A DNA stretch of 64,000 nucleotides from the NCBI GenBank assembly GCA_022769625.1, contig JALEJP010000057.1, positions 1-64,000 on the forward strand. The letters are read 5' to 3'. Position 1 is the first letter of the stretch; every line of letters begins with the position of its first letter. The notes below the pieces were generated by a model. That model saw only the letters and a program-made list of their open reading frames with translations. It had not been told where the DNA came from and searched no databases. Source of the stretch: Lachnospiraceae bacterium. Its GTDB lineage: Bacteria > Bacillota > Clostridia > Lachnospirales > Lachnospiraceae. Shown in pieces: positions 15,863 to 24,779 of the stretch. The position numbers and the translations under genes are program-made.

Positions 15863-18800
15863 CGTAAGAAGAGTATATGTGGAAAAGAAGCCGGCATTTG
15901 CCGTGCAGGCTAAAGATTTGAGACACGAGCTCCGCAGATATCTGGGAGTATCCGGTCTGACCGGAGTGAGAGTGCTGATACGTTATGACGTGGAGAATAT
16001 TTCCGATGACGTATTTGAAAAAGCATGTAAGACTGTTTTTGCAGAGCCGCCTGTTGATACGCTTTACAAAGAAAGCTTTGAGATGGCGGAGGGCGCAAAA
16101 GTATTTTCCGTTGAATTTCTTCCGGGCCAGTTTGACCAGAGAGCAGATTCTGCGGTTCAGTGTGTGAAGTTTTTAAATGAGGAAGAGGATCCGGTGATCC
16201 GGTCCGCTACGACCTATGTAATAGAAGGAGATGTCAGTGATGAGGAGTTTGAGGCAATCAAGCATCACTGCATCAATCCGGTGGACTCCCGTGAGACCGG
16301 GATGGTAAAGCCGGAGACACTGGTTACAAAATTTGAGGAGCCGGCCGATGTTGCCATTCTGGACGGATTCCAGGCGATGGATGAGGAGAGCCTGAAAGCA
16401 CTTTACGGTTCCCTGAATCTTGCCATGACTTTTAAGGATTTTCTGCATATCCAGAATTACTTCAGGCAGGAAGAACACAGAGATCCCAGTATGACAGAGA
16501 TCCGTGTGCTGGATACCTACTGGTCTGATCACTGCCGTCATACCACATTCTCCACAGAACTGAAGGATGTGACCTTTGGAGAGGGCTATTACCGTGAGCC
16601 GATCATGGGAACCTATCAGAAATATCTGGCTGACCGTGAGGAAATCTTCAAAGGCAGAGAGGACAAATTTGTCTGCCTGATGGATTTGGCGCTGATGGCC
16701 ATGCGCAAATTAAAAAAAGAAGGAAAACTGGATGATCAGGAGGAGTCAGACGAGATCAATGCCTGCAGCATCGTAGTGCCGGTGGAGATTGACGGACAGA
16801 CAGAGGAATGGCTGATCAACTTTAAAAATGAGACACATAACCATCCGACGGAGATCGAACCATTCGGTGGCGCGGCTACCTGCCTTGGCGGTGCGATCCG
16901 TGATCCGCTTTCCGGACGTACCTACGTTTACCAGGCGATGCGTGTAACGGGAGCCGCCGATCCTACCGTATCTCTGCAGGAGACACTCAAGGGCAAGCTT
17001 CCCCAGAAGAAGCTGGTGCGCGAGGCTGCACATGGATACAGCTCTTACGGAAACCAGATTGGTCTTGCCACAGGTTATGTAAAGGAAATCTATCACCCGG
17101 ATTATGTGGCGAAAAGAATGGAGATCGGAGCCGTTATGGGTGCTGCTCCGAGAAAAGATGTAAAGAGAATGACCTCCGATCCGGGAGATATCATTATTCT
17201 GCTGGGAGGACGTACCGGACGTGACGGTATCGGCGGTGCTACCGGTTCCTCCAAGGTGCACACGGAGGCATCCATTGAGGTCTGCGGTGCAGAGGTTCAG
17301 AAGGGCAACGCGCCTACCGAACGTAAGATTCAGCGCATGTTCCGCCGTCCTGAGGTGAGCAGACTGATCAAGAAATGTAATGATTTCGGTGCCGGTGGGG
17401 TATCGGTTGCCATCGGCGAGCTGGCAGACGGACTGCATATTTATCTGGATAAGGTGCCGAAGAAATATGCCGGCCTGGACGGAACGGAGATTGCCATTTC
17501 CGAGTCTCAGGAGCGTATGGCTGTGGTCGTTGATCCGAAGGATGTGGATGAGTTCCTGAAATACGCAAATGAGGAGAACCTGGAGGCTGTCGAGGTGGCG
17601 GTCGTCACAGAGGAGCCGAGACTTGTCCTGATCTGGAGAGACAAGGAAATTGTCAATATTTCCAGAGCATTTCTGGATACCAACGGCGCACATCAGGAAA
17701 CCAGTGTTGCTGTGGATATCCCGTCTGATAAAGAAAAGTATTTTGTAAGAAACGATGTGCCGGATGTAAAAGAAAAATGGCTTTCTACTCTGGCTGACTT
17801 AAACTGCTGTTCCCAGAAGGGCCTGGTGGAAATGTTCGACAGCTCCATCGGCGCCGGTTCGGTATTTATGCCTTACGGTGGAAAATATCAGCTTACGGAG
17901 ACACAGGCTATGGTGGCAAAACTTCCGGTGCTGAAGGGCAAAACGGATACCGTTACGATGATGAGTTACGGTTTTGATCCTTATCTGTCAAGCTGGAGCC
18001 CGTATCACGGAGCCATCTATGCGGTGATCGAGTCTGTGGCACGTATCGTGGCAAACGGCGGAGATTATCGTAAGATCCGTTTCACTTTCCAGGAGTACTT
18101 CCGCAGGATGACGGAGGATCCTTCCAGATGGAGCCAGCCGTTCTCTGCTTTGCTGGGTGCTTATGATGCACAGCTGGGCTTCGGGCTGCCGTCCATCGGC
18201 GGAAAGGACAGTATGTCCGGTACCTTTAATGATATTGATGTGCCGCCGACACTGGTGTCCTTTGCAGTGGATGTGGCAAGCGATAAGACCATCATTTCTC
18301 CGGAACTGAAAAAAGCAGGCAATAAACTGGTACTGTTAAAGATTGACCGCGATGCCTATGATCTGCCGGATTATGCTCAGATCATGGATCAGTATGGCAA
18401 ATTCTTTGAGGATGTAAAAGCCGGCCGGATCGTCTCCGCTTATGCACTGGACGGTAAGGGATTGGCAGCAGCCGTGAGCAAAATGGCATTTGGCAACCAT
18501 AAGGGTGTGAAGATTGAGCACAATGTGGATCCGCGCGATCTGTTTACTGCAGAATTCGGAAGCATTGTGGCAGAAGTGCCGGACGGAAAAGTGGGCGAAC
18601 TGGCTATTACCTACACTGTTGTAGGTGAAGTTTTGGACGAGCCGGTTCTTACTTACAGCAATGTGAGCATTACCATGGATGAGGCACTCTCCGCATGGAA
18701 GGGAACGTTGGAGAAAGTATTCAAGACCGTTTCCGGAGCTGCGAAAAATGACGGACCGGCGCCGGAGGAAGTTGCGGCAGTAAAACCGGAAGGAGAGGCT

Positions 18801-19664
18801 TCCATTCTTGCAGATGGCTGCTACGATACAAAACAGATTTATGTGTGCAGGAATAAAGTGGCAAAGCCGCGGGTATTTATTCCGGTATTCCCGGGCACGA
18901 ACTGCGAATACGACAGTACAAAGGCATTTGAACGTGCCGGAGCGGAAGTGGATGTGAAGGTATTTAAGAATCTGACCGCAGAGGATATCCGTGATTCCGT
19001 TGAGATCTTCTCAAAGGCCATTGACCAGGCACAGATCATTATGTTCCCGGGTGGCTTCTCCGCTGGTGATGAACCGGACGGATCTGCCAAATTCTTTGCG
19101 ACAGCATTCCAGAATGCAAAGATGAAAGAGGCAGTTACCAGACTTCTGGAAGAAAGAGACGGACTGGCGCTTGGTATCTGCAATGGTTTCCAGGCACTGA
19201 TCAAGCTGGGGCTGGTACCTTATGGCAGGATCGTGGGACAGACAGAGGATTCTCCTACTCTGACCTACAACACCATCGGCCGCCACATTTCAAAGATGGT
19301 ATATACAAAGGTTGTAACGAACAAATCTCCGTGGCTTGCGCAAGCTGAGCTTGGTGCAACCTACTGCTGCCCGGCTTCCCATGGAGAGGGGCGTTTTGTG
19401 GCAAGTGATGAGTGGATCAAGAAGCTCTACGCAAACGGACAGATCGCCACTCGTTATGTGGATGCAGACGGAGCGGTGCATCTGGATGATGAAGAGTGGA
19501 ATGTAAACGGTTCCTACTATGCGATTGAGGGTATCACAAGCCCGGACGGCCGTGTGCTTGGAAAGATGGCACATGCGGAGAGACGCGGTGACTCGGTTGC
19601 AGTTAATATTTACGGAGAGCAGGACATGAAGATTTTTGAATCCGGTGTGGCATATTTCAAATAA
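15855..19664 (+). CDS. purL: Phosphoribosylformylglycinamidine synthase, single-chain
   Basis: This enzyme converts FGAR, glutamine and ATP to FGAM in purine synthesis. The 1269-residue chain fuses the synthetase (LDTYWSDHCRHTTFSTEL, NETHNHPTEIEPFGGAATC, GKDSMSGTF) with a C-terminal class I glutamine amidotransferase domain. That domain has the nucleophile in LGICNGFQALI and the histidine in CPASHGEGRF. It therefore does not need separate PurQ and PurS subunits, as is common in Clostridia. The start chosen (MSSVRRVYVEK) has GGAGGAATGT directly upstream; the first 8 bases overlap the helicase gene. A terminator follows. Other pur genes are absent from this window. Confidence 0.95.
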   Translation: MSSVRRVYVEKKPAFAVQAKDLRHELRRYLGVSGLTGVRVLIRYDVENISDDVFEKACKTVFAEPPVDTLYKESFEMAEGAKVFSVEFLPGQFDQRADSAVQCVKFLNEEEDPVIRSATTYVIEGDVSDEEFEAIKHHCINPVDSRETGMVKPETLVTKFEEPADVAILDGFQAMDEESLKALYGSLNLAMTFKDFLHIQNYFRQEEHRDPSMTEIRVLDTYWSDHCRHTTFSTELKDVTFGEGYYREPIMGTYQKYLADREEIFKGREDKFVCLMDLALMAMRKLKKEGKLDDQEESDEINACSIVVPVEIDGQTEEWLINFKNETHNHPTEIEPFGGAATCLGGAIRDPLSGRTYVYQAMRVTGAADPTVSLQETLKGKLPQKKLVREAAHGYSSYGNQIGLATGYVKEIYHPDYVAKRMEIGAVMGAAPRKDVKRMTSDPGDIIILLGGRTGRDGIGGATGSSKVHTEASIEVCGAEVQKGNAPTERKIQRMFRRPEVSRLIKKCNDFGAGGVSVAIGELADGLHIYLDKVPKKYAGLDGTEIAISESQERMAVVVDPKDVDEFLKYANEENLEAVEVAVVTEEPRLVLIWRDKEIVNISRAFLDTNGAHQETSVAVDIPSDKEKYFVRNDVPDVKEKWLSTLADLNCCSQKGLVEMFDSSIGAGSVFMPYGGKYQLTETQAMVAKLPVLKGKTDTVTMMSYGFDPYLSSWSPYHGAIYAVIESVARIVANGGDYRKIRFTFQEYFRRMTEDPSRWSQPFSALLGAYDAQLGFGLPSIGGKDSMSGTFNDIDVPPTLVSFAVDVASDKTIISPELKKAGNKLVLLKIDRDAYDLPDYAQIMDQYGKFFEDVKAGRIVSAYALDGKGLAAAVSKMAFGNHKGVKIEHNVDPRDLFTAEFGSIVAEVPDGKVGELAITYTVVGEVLDEPVLTYSNVSITMDEALSAWKGTLEKVFKTVSGAAKNDGPAPEEVAAVKPEGEASILADGCYDTKQIYVCRNKVAKPRVFIPVFPGTNCEYDSTKAFERAGAEVDVKVFKNLTAEDIRDSVEIFSKAIDQAQIIMFPGGFSAGDEPDGSAKFFATAFQNAKMKEAVTRLLEERDGLALGICNGFQALIKLGLVPYGRIVGQTEDSPTLTYNTIGRHISKMVYTKVVTNKSPWLAQAELGATYCCPASHGEGRFVASDEWIKKLYANGQIATRYVDADGAVHLDDEEWNVNGSYYAIEGITSPDGRVLGKMAHAERRGDSVAVNIYGEQDMKIFESGVAYFK

Positions 19665-19674
19665 AAGGAAAACA

Positions 19675-19710
19675 AAAATCGCTGTACCATATGGTATGGC
19701 GATTTTTTTT
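19675..19710 (+). terminator. Terminator after purL
   Basis: AAAATCGCTGTACC and GGTATGGCGATTTT form a stem with two imperfect pairs around an ATAT loop, ending in eight T. Confidence 0.75.
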
Positions 19711-19712
19711 AT

Positions 19713-19747
19713 CACATCGTGCAAACGATGCCAAGCTTCGCACGCGG
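19713..19747. repeat. REP-like palindromic element, copy 2
   Basis: CATCGT-GCAA-ACGATG is a hairpin with a GCAA loop, followed by CCAAGCTTCGCACGCGG. It matches the element at 10464-10499 over a 31-base core. It lies about 150 bases upstream of the degenerate transposase-like gene at 19898. Confidence 0.55.
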
Positions 19748-19897
19748 TAAAAATGCGTACAATTACCAATAACACATAGAAAAATGATTCAATATGTGTC
19801 AGTTATCAGATAAATATTGATGAATAACGAATGATATATTATAATTATTAGGCGTAGAACGCAGGGAGATGTACAGCCATAAGGGAGGAGTTATGCA

Positions 19898-20482
19898 ATG
19901 TATATTCAGGAAAACAGCGTCAAAATGGGATCACTCGTCAATCAGCATGTCTGCTGTATCATTTTCAGAGAAGCCAGTTCTGGCCCTGTATTCGGGAATG
20001 AAATTGAAAAAAAGCGTTTTCTGGATATACTCCTGAAAGCGCGGCAGATCTCGGATGCGGAGATCTATGCCTACTGCATTCTGGACCGGGTGAGCTATAT
20101 TCTTGCGGGAGTCGGGCAAAAAGACAGCATTCGTCTGATAACAGAACAGGTTAAGAAAGATTTTGAATCCTGTTACCGGAAGGCCTATCCGCGGGAACAG
20201 ATTAACATCTGCTGTGAATTTCAGTGGATGGAAAGGCTTACCTGGGAGCGGATTGCAGCGGGATGTGCCAGGATGCAGCAGCTGCCTGTCCTGTGTCTGC
20301 GGGTTGCGCAGGCGGAGGATTACTGGTGGAGCAGTCTGAAGGAATATCTTCTGCGGTACCGCTCCGGGATTATTCGCCCGGAGTTTCTGCTGGAGGTTTT
20401 TGATTCAGACAGACGCAGGGCAGTGCTCAAAATGAAAAAGTTCCAGAAGGCCTGGTGCCCGGAAACGGGAAACAGAATCTGA
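19898..20482 (+). CDS. Degenerate REP-associated (IS200-like) transposase-family protein, catalytically dead
   Basis: This 194-residue protein follows the layout of Y1/REP-associated tyrosine transposases. An N-terminal strand precedes VFGNEIEKKRFLDILLKA (usually IFEDEEDKQRFLE). Then comes IYAYCILDRVSYILAG where active enzymes read YAYCLMDNHVHLLL, then YWWSSLKEYL (usually YxWSSYREYL) and FLLEVFDSDRRRAV. Both HUH histidines are replaced (V65, Y67), and no tyrosine remains in the segment 107-140 where the nucleophile should be. The reading frame is nevertheless intact with a GGGAGGAG site, suggesting retention for DNA binding or another role. An ATG 5 bases upstream is out of frame. The family call is by eye. 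Confidence 0.65.
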   Translation: MYIQENSVKMGSLVNQHVCCIIFREASSGPVFGNEIEKKRFLDILLKARQISDAEIYAYCILDRVSYILAGVGQKDSIRLITEQVKKDFESCYRKAYPREQINICCEFQWMERLTWERIAAGCARMQQLPVLCLRVAQAEDYWWSSLKEYLLRYRSGIIRPEFLLEVFDSDRRRAVLKMKKFQKAWCPETGNRI

Positions 20483-20506
20483 TGCAGCAGTCTGGCACAG
20501 GGATTT

Positions 20507-20539
20507 CGTTACCGTTTCGTCAAAAATGAAACGGTAACG
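20507..20539. repeat. Perfect 12-bp inverted repeat (GTTACCGTTTC arms)
   Basis: CGTTACCGTTTC and GAAACGGTAACG are separated by 9 bases. It lies 24 bases after the transposase-like gene with no T run behind it. A similar arm (GTTAC-N-GTTTCA) occurs in the leader hairpin at 58652-58703. Confidence 0.6.
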
Positions 20540-20634
20540 ATCTAACTATAAAAACGTTTCGGGGAAGGAGTTGTTACGGAAAATGTCCGAAAAAAGGTGG
20601 GAAAAAGAAAAAATAAAAAAATTTAAAAAAAGTG

Positions 20635-20664
20635 TTGACAATTTCTCTGTTTCTGTATTATAAT
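20635..20664 (+). promoter_or_regulatory. Promoter of the tRNA-Val/tRNA-Met pair
   Basis: TTGACA (20635-20640) and TATAAT (20659-20664) are 18 bases apart and placed 32 bases before tRNA-Val. Both hexamers match the consensus exactly. Confidence 0.8.
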
Positions 20665-20696
20665 GGCAAAGCGGTCAGGAAATGAGCCGCAAACAT

Positions 20697-20769
20697 GGGA
20701 TCTTAGCTCAGCTGGGAGAGCATCTGCCTTACAAGCAGAGGGTCATAGGTTCGAGCCCTATAGGTCCCA
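20697..20769 (+). tRNA. tRNA-Val (TAC anticodon)
   Basis: Acceptor stem GGGATCT/AGGTCCC, D-arm GCTC/GAGC, anticodon stem TCTGC/GCAGA with loop CTTACAA (anticodon TAC), and T-arm ATAGG-TTCGAGC-CCTAT. Discriminator A; no CCA encoded. Confidence 0.95.
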
Positions 20770-20786
20770 TAAAAACAAAATAATAT

Positions 20787-20860
20787 GGCGGAATAGCTCA
20801 GTTGGCTAGAGCATACGGTTCATACCCGTAGTGTCGAGAGTTCGAATCTCCCTTCCGCTA
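20787..20860 (+). tRNA. tRNA-Met (CAT anticodon), probably elongator
   Basis: The gene lies 17 bases after tRNA-Val in the same transcript. Acceptor GGCGGAA/TTCCGCT, D-arm GCTC/GAGC, anticodon loop TTCATAC (CAT) and T-loop TTCGAAT are present. The first acceptor pair is G-T and the initiator GGG/CCC anticodon-stem pairs are absent, so an elongator is favoured over an initiator. A tRNA-Ile2 with modified CAT is less likely. Confidence 0.88.
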
Positions 20861-20871
20861 CTTTCAGGATT

Positions 20872-20906
20872 CAGGAAATATATTTTCATATATTTCCTGT
20901 TTTTTC
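20872..20906 (+). terminator. Terminator after tRNA-Met
   Basis: CAGGAAATATAT and ATATTTCCTG pair to form a stem, followed by six T. Confidence 0.8.
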
Positions 20907-21058
20907 GTTATAAGAATGACCGCCTGCGGCACTTTCAGGCTCATTTGTCGAGATAGATTTGTTCCTTGTAATTTACAGTGAGAACCGCTATACTGGGAAA
21001 AAGAACTGGCATGGCGGTTTTTTAACAATATCTGCCAAAAGACAAGGAGGAAAACTGT

Positions 21059-21598
21059 ATGAGAGTTGGCATTGGCTATGATGTGCACAGACTGACGGAA
21101 AACCGGGCGTTGATTCTGGGCGGAGTAGAGATTCCTTTTGAAAAGGGATTGCTTGGACATTCGGACGCGGATGTTCTGGTTCATGCCATTATGGATGCAC
21201 TTTTGGGTGCGGCTGCACTGGGTGATATCGGAAAGCATTTTCCGGACACGGATCCCAGATATGAGGGGATTTCCAGTCTGGAACTTTTGCGCCACGTGGG
21301 GAATCTTCTGGAGGAACACGGTTATGCCGTGGAAAATATCGACGCTGTGGTGATCGCACAGCGTCCCAGGCTGCTGCCTTATATACCGCAGATGGTGGAA
21401 AATGTGGCAAGGGTTCTGGGTGTTGAAAAATCTCAGGTCAATATTAAGGCCACCACAGAGGAAGGGCTTGGTTTTACTGGAAATGGGGAAGGGATCTCGG
21501 CGCAGTCTGTCTGTATGCTGATACCGCTGGTGGACTGGAGCGTGATGACAGATTCTCTGGAGGGAGAATGCGGCGGATGCTGCGGCTGCCATGAGTAG
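21059..21598 (+). CDS. ispF: 2-C-methyl-D-erythritol 2,4-cyclodiphosphate synthase
   Basis: IspF makes the cyclodiphosphate intermediate of the MEP isoprenoid pathway. The 179-residue protein has GIGYDVHRL with metal ligands D8 and H10, H42 in the [12 protein letters not shown] helix, [10 protein letters not shown], and [12 protein letters not shown] near the C-terminus. It carries an extra Cys/Gly-rich tail (GGCCGCHE) beyond the usual end. The start sits behind AAGGAGGAAAACTGT. The last 8 bases overlap the next gene. Other MEP genes in the window are ispG and dxr, each in a different operon. Confidence 0.95.
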   Translation: MRVGIGYDVHRLTENRALILGGVEIPFEKGLLGHSDADVLVHAIMDALLGAAALGDIGKHFPDTDPRYEGISSLELLRHVGNLLEEHGYAVENIDAVVIAQRPRLLPYIPQMVENVARVLGVEKSQVNIKATTEEGLGFTGNGEGISAQSVCMLIPLVDWSVMTDSLEGECGGCCGCHE

Positions 21599-22688
21599 AT
21601 GTGTGAGAAGGCTTGGCACGGAAAAGGCAGATGGAGAGGTGCCTGGAAGAAAGGAAAACCAGAGGGCCAGAGCGCTTTATGAGGAGATTTTTCCGGAAGA
21701 TGACCGAGCGTTTGTGGACTACTATTTCCAGGTGAAGGCGGAGGAGAATGAGATTTATGTGGTGGAGGAGACACAAACGGATGAGATCCTCGCCACACTT
21801 CATCTGAATCCGTATCCAGTGCAGTTCTGCAGGAGCAGAGTGGACACCGCGTATATTGTGGCGGTGGCCACCAGGGAGGACTGCCGTCATCAGGGCCTTA
21901 TGACCTCTCTTTTGAAAGCTTCCCTCTGCAGGCTGTATGAAAAGAAATCTCCATTTGCCTGGCTGATGCCGGCGGCGGAGGCAATTTATTATCCGTTTGG
22001 TTTCCGGTTTATCTATCAGAAAAATCAGATGCGGATAAACAGAAGAATGAGCGATGGGGACAGGAAGGCGGAGCTTTCCTGCAGGATCGCGGAAGAACAG
22101 GATCTGGAGGAACTGGAAGCTTTTGCAGCAGCGATGCTGCCGAATATTGCGCAGGTGTATGCAGTTCATGACCGGGCGTATTTTGCTCAGCGTTTGCAGG
22201 AGCTGAATTGTGAAGGAGGAAGTCTGGTTCTGTATTGCGTAAAAGGAAGAATCTGCGGCTATTTTCTGGCATCTGTGCGGGAAAAACAGGCATGGGAGAT
22301 CGTGGTGGAGCAGGCATACGAAGCCGAAGCGAAGGATGCACTGCTGGACTGGTTCGGATTACAGGATTCGGAGATTAAAATCACGGCGTTTCCTCCATCC
22401 TGGGAGTTGGGGCAGAGCTGTATGCAGGTTCCTGCTGTCATGGGACGGATCGTCCATCTGGAACAGTTTGTGCAGTGCCTCTGTTCTCCGGAAGAGAAGG
22501 AATGGCAGATTCATCTTCAGGATGACCTGATTGCGGAAAACAACGGAACTTTCTGCATTTCCGTTGGACGGACAGGAGGCAGCCTGGTACGCCTTGCGGA
22601 GTGCGGTCCGGATGTCCGGGAAATGGGAATCGGAACCCTGATGGAAGAAATTTTTGACATTTCCGTGTGGCTGAATGAAGTGGTATAG
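21591..22688 (+). CDS. GNAT-family N-acetyltransferase, Eis-like
   Basis: This 365-residue protein overlaps ispF by 8 bases. The N-terminal GNAT domain has the acetyl-CoA loop region [22 protein letters not shown] near residues 85-105, followed by [19 protein letters not shown]. That last motif (YYxxFGF) is typical of Eis-like acetyltransferases. A second acetyltransferase-like segment and a C-terminal sterol-carrier-like domain ([26 protein letters not shown]) match the three-part Eis layout. The substrate, possibly an amine or an aminoglycoside-like compound, cannot be inferred. The start was kept at 21591 because of coupling with ispF. Confidence 0.82.
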   Translation: MSRCVRRLGTEKADGEVPGRKENQRARALYEEIFPEDDRAFVDYYFQVKAEENEIYVVEETQTDEILATLHLNPYPVQFCRSRVDTAYIVAVATREDCRHQGLMTSLLKASLCRLYEKKSPFAWLMPAAEAIYYPFGFRFIYQKNQMRINRRMSDGDRKAELSCRIAEEQDLEELEAFAAAMLPNIAQVYAVHDRAYFAQRLQELNCEGGSLVLYCVKGRICGYFLASVREKQAWEIVVEQAYEAEAKDALLDWFGLQDSEIKITAFPPSWELGQSCMQVPAVMGRIVHLEQFVQCLCSPEEKEWQIHLQDDLIAENNGTFCISVGRTGGSLVRLAECGPDVREMGIGTLMEEIFDISVWLNEVV

Positions 22689-22827
22689 CTTGACAAACGC
22701 CGGATTATTGCATAGACTTAGAACAGCTTCTGCAGGATAGCGTGACAGTTACGTCTCCTGCATGGAAATCAGTCCGGAAAAAGACGGGATTGTCTGCATG
22801 ATCCGGAAAAGAGAGAGGAAAAGTATC

Positions 22828-24234
22828 ATGAAGGTTTATAATACGTTATCAAAACAGAAAGAAGAATTTGTGCCTCTGGTGGAAGGCAAGGTCAGCATGT
22901 ATGTGTGCGGACCGACGGTCTATAACCTGATTCACATTGGAAATGCGAGACCGATGATTGTGTTTGACACGGTAAGACGTTATATGGAACACAAGGGATA
23001 CGAGGTAAATTATGTGTCCAATTTTACAGATGTGGACGACAAGATCATTGCAAAAGCAATCGAGGAAGGTGTTTCTGCAGAAGAGATCTCCAGCCGCTAC
23101 ATTGCAGAGTGCAAAAAGGATATGGCAGGAATGAATGTAAAACCGGCCACGACCCATCCGCTGGCTACACAGGAGATCGACGGTATGATCGATATGATTT
23201 CCACGCTCATTGAAAAGGGATATGCCTACGATGTAAATGGAACGGTTTATTTTCGCACACGCAAATTTGATGAATACGGCAAGCTGTCCCACAAAAATCT
23301 GGATGACCTGCGTTCGGGAAACCGTTCTCTTCTGGTGACAGGAGAGGATCAGAAGGAGGATCCCCTGGATTTTGTTCTGTGGAAACCCAAAAAAGAAGGA
23401 GAGCCCTCCTGGCCGTCACCCTGGAGCGATGGCCGTCCTGGATGGCACATTGAATGCTCTGTCATGTCAAAGAAATATCTGGGTGAGGAAATCGATATCC
23501 ATGCCGGCGGGGAGGATCTGGTATTCCCGCACCACGAAAATGAGATTGCGCAGAGCGAATGCTGTAACGGCAAACCATTTGCAAAATACTGGCTGCACAA
23601 TGCATTTTTGAATATTGACAACAGGAAAATGTCCAAGTCTCTTGGCAATTTCTTTACAGTACGTGAAATCAGCGAAAAATATGATCTGCAGGTGCTTCGT
23701 TTCTTTATGCTGAGCGCTCATTACAGAAGTCCGCTGAACTTCAGTGCAGATCTGATGGAAGCAGCAAAGAACGGACTGGAGCGTATCTGCAACGCCGTGG
23801 ACAATCTGAAGCATTGTGCGGCATGCGCAAAGACGGAAGCACTCACGGAACAGGAGCGGGAGGCACTTGCGGAGGTGGCAGCGCTGGCAGCAAAATTTGA
23901 TGAGGCCATGGACGATGACTTCAATACGGCAGATGCGATTTCCGTGGTATTCGAGCTGGTACGTTTTGCAAATACAAAGACAGATGAGAACAGCTCCAAA
24001 GCCTTTGTACAGCAGATTCTGGATAAGCTGCTGGAGCTGGGTGATATCCTTGGACTGATTTTCGAGAAAAAAGAGGAGATCCTGGATGATGAAATCGAAC
24101 AGCTGATCGCAGAACGTCAGGCTGCAAGAAAGGCGAGAGATTTCCAGAGAGCAGATGAGATTCGTTCTATGCTTCTTGAGAAAGGGATCGTTCTGGAGGA
24201 TACAAGAGAAGGAGTAAAATGGAAAAGAGCATAG
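22828..24234 (+). CDS. cysS: Cysteinyl-tRNA synthetase
   Basis: This class I synthetase charges tRNA-Cys. The 468-residue chain has CGPTVYNLIHIGNARP (zinc ligand and HIGH-type motif), FTDVDDKIIAKA, WHIECSVMS, GGEDLVFPHHENEIAQSE and the KMSKSLGN loop. The start is MKVYNTLS, preceded by GAGAGGAAAAG; an upstream in-frame ATG at 22762 adds a non-conserved extension. No T-box leader was found in the 139 bases upstream. It overlaps mrnC by 16 bases, forming a cysS-mrnC-rlmB run common in Firmicutes. Confidence 0.95.
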   Translation: MKVYNTLSKQKEEFVPLVEGKVSMYVCGPTVYNLIHIGNARPMIVFDTVRRYMEHKGYEVNYVSNFTDVDDKIIAKAIEEGVSAEEISSRYIAECKKDMAGMNVKPATTHPLATQEIDGMIDMISTLIEKGYAYDVNGTVYFRTRKFDEYGKLSHKNLDDLRSGNRSLLVTGEDQKEDPLDFVLWKPKKEGEPSWPSPWSDGRPGWHIECSVMSKKYLGEEIDIHAGGEDLVFPHHENEIAQSECCNGKPFAKYWLHNAFLNIDNRKMSKSLGNFFTVREISEKYDLQVLRFFMLSAHYRSPLNFSADLMEAAKNGLERICNAVDNLKHCAACAKTEALTEQEREALAEVAALAAKFDEAMDDDFNTADAISVVFELVRFANTKTDENSSKAFVQQILDKLLELGDILGLIFEKKEEILDDEIEQLIAERQAARKARDFQRADEIRSMLLEKGIVLEDTREGVKWKRA

Positions 24235-24779
24235 ATTCTTTTGTTGCGTATCTCAAAGAAGCTTTTCAGCTGGAGGATAAGGATTTAAGGACTTATTCTC
24301 CGCTGACTCTGGCTTACATAGGGGATGCGATTTTTGATCTGGTGATTCGGACTATTCTGGTAAAAAGAGGAAACTGTCAGCCAAACAAGCTGCAGCAGCG
24401 AGCTTCCCGACTTGTTCGGGCTTCGGCGCAGGCAGAGATGATCCAGGATCTGATGCCTTTCCTCACCGAGGAGGAGATTGCCGTCTATAAAAGGGGGCGC
24501 AATGCCAAATCCTATACCAAAGCAAAAAATGCCACCGTATCGGATTACCGCAAAGCTACCGGTCTTGAGGCACTGATGGGATATCTTTACCTGGAAGAGG
24601 ATACAAAACGTATTATTGAGCTGATCCACACGGGGCTTGAGATGGCAGAGGAGAGAAAGGCAGGAAAGCCTGTCACGTGCTCTGCCGGAGAAGAAAAGAT
24701 AACAGGTGCAGAAGATGCCGAAGAAGAGGAGAAAAAAGCGCAGATGGGCGATAACGGCTTACAGGAGGGTGGTTTATGA
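24219..24779 (+). CDS. mrnC: Mini-ribonuclease III
   Basis: Mini-III matures 23S rRNA in Firmicutes. It keeps the RNase III catalytic domain but lacks the dsRNA-binding domain. The protein shows SPLTLAYIGDAIFDLVIR (catalytic acidic residues), RGRNAKSYTKAKNATVSDYRKATGLEALMGYLYL and a total of 186 residues. The last ~40 residues are an acidic, low-complexity tail (EDAEEEEKKAQ) longer than usual for the family. It starts within cysS and overlaps rlmB by ATGA, so all three genes are probably translated together. Confidence 0.92.
   Translation: MEKSIDSFVAYLKEAFQLEDKDLRTYSPLTLAYIGDAIFDLVIRTILVKRGNCQPNKLQQRASRLVRASAQAEMIQDLMPFLTEEEIAVYKRGRNAKSYTKAKNATVSDYRKATGLEALMGYLYLEEDTKRIIELIHTGLEMAEERKAGKPVTCSAGEEKITGAEDAEEEEKKAQMGDNGLQEGGL

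Noticed and set aside
16746..17693. 315-codon minus-strand ORF inside purL
   Set aside because: Lies wholly opposite well-conserved PurL motifs and has no recognisable domain.
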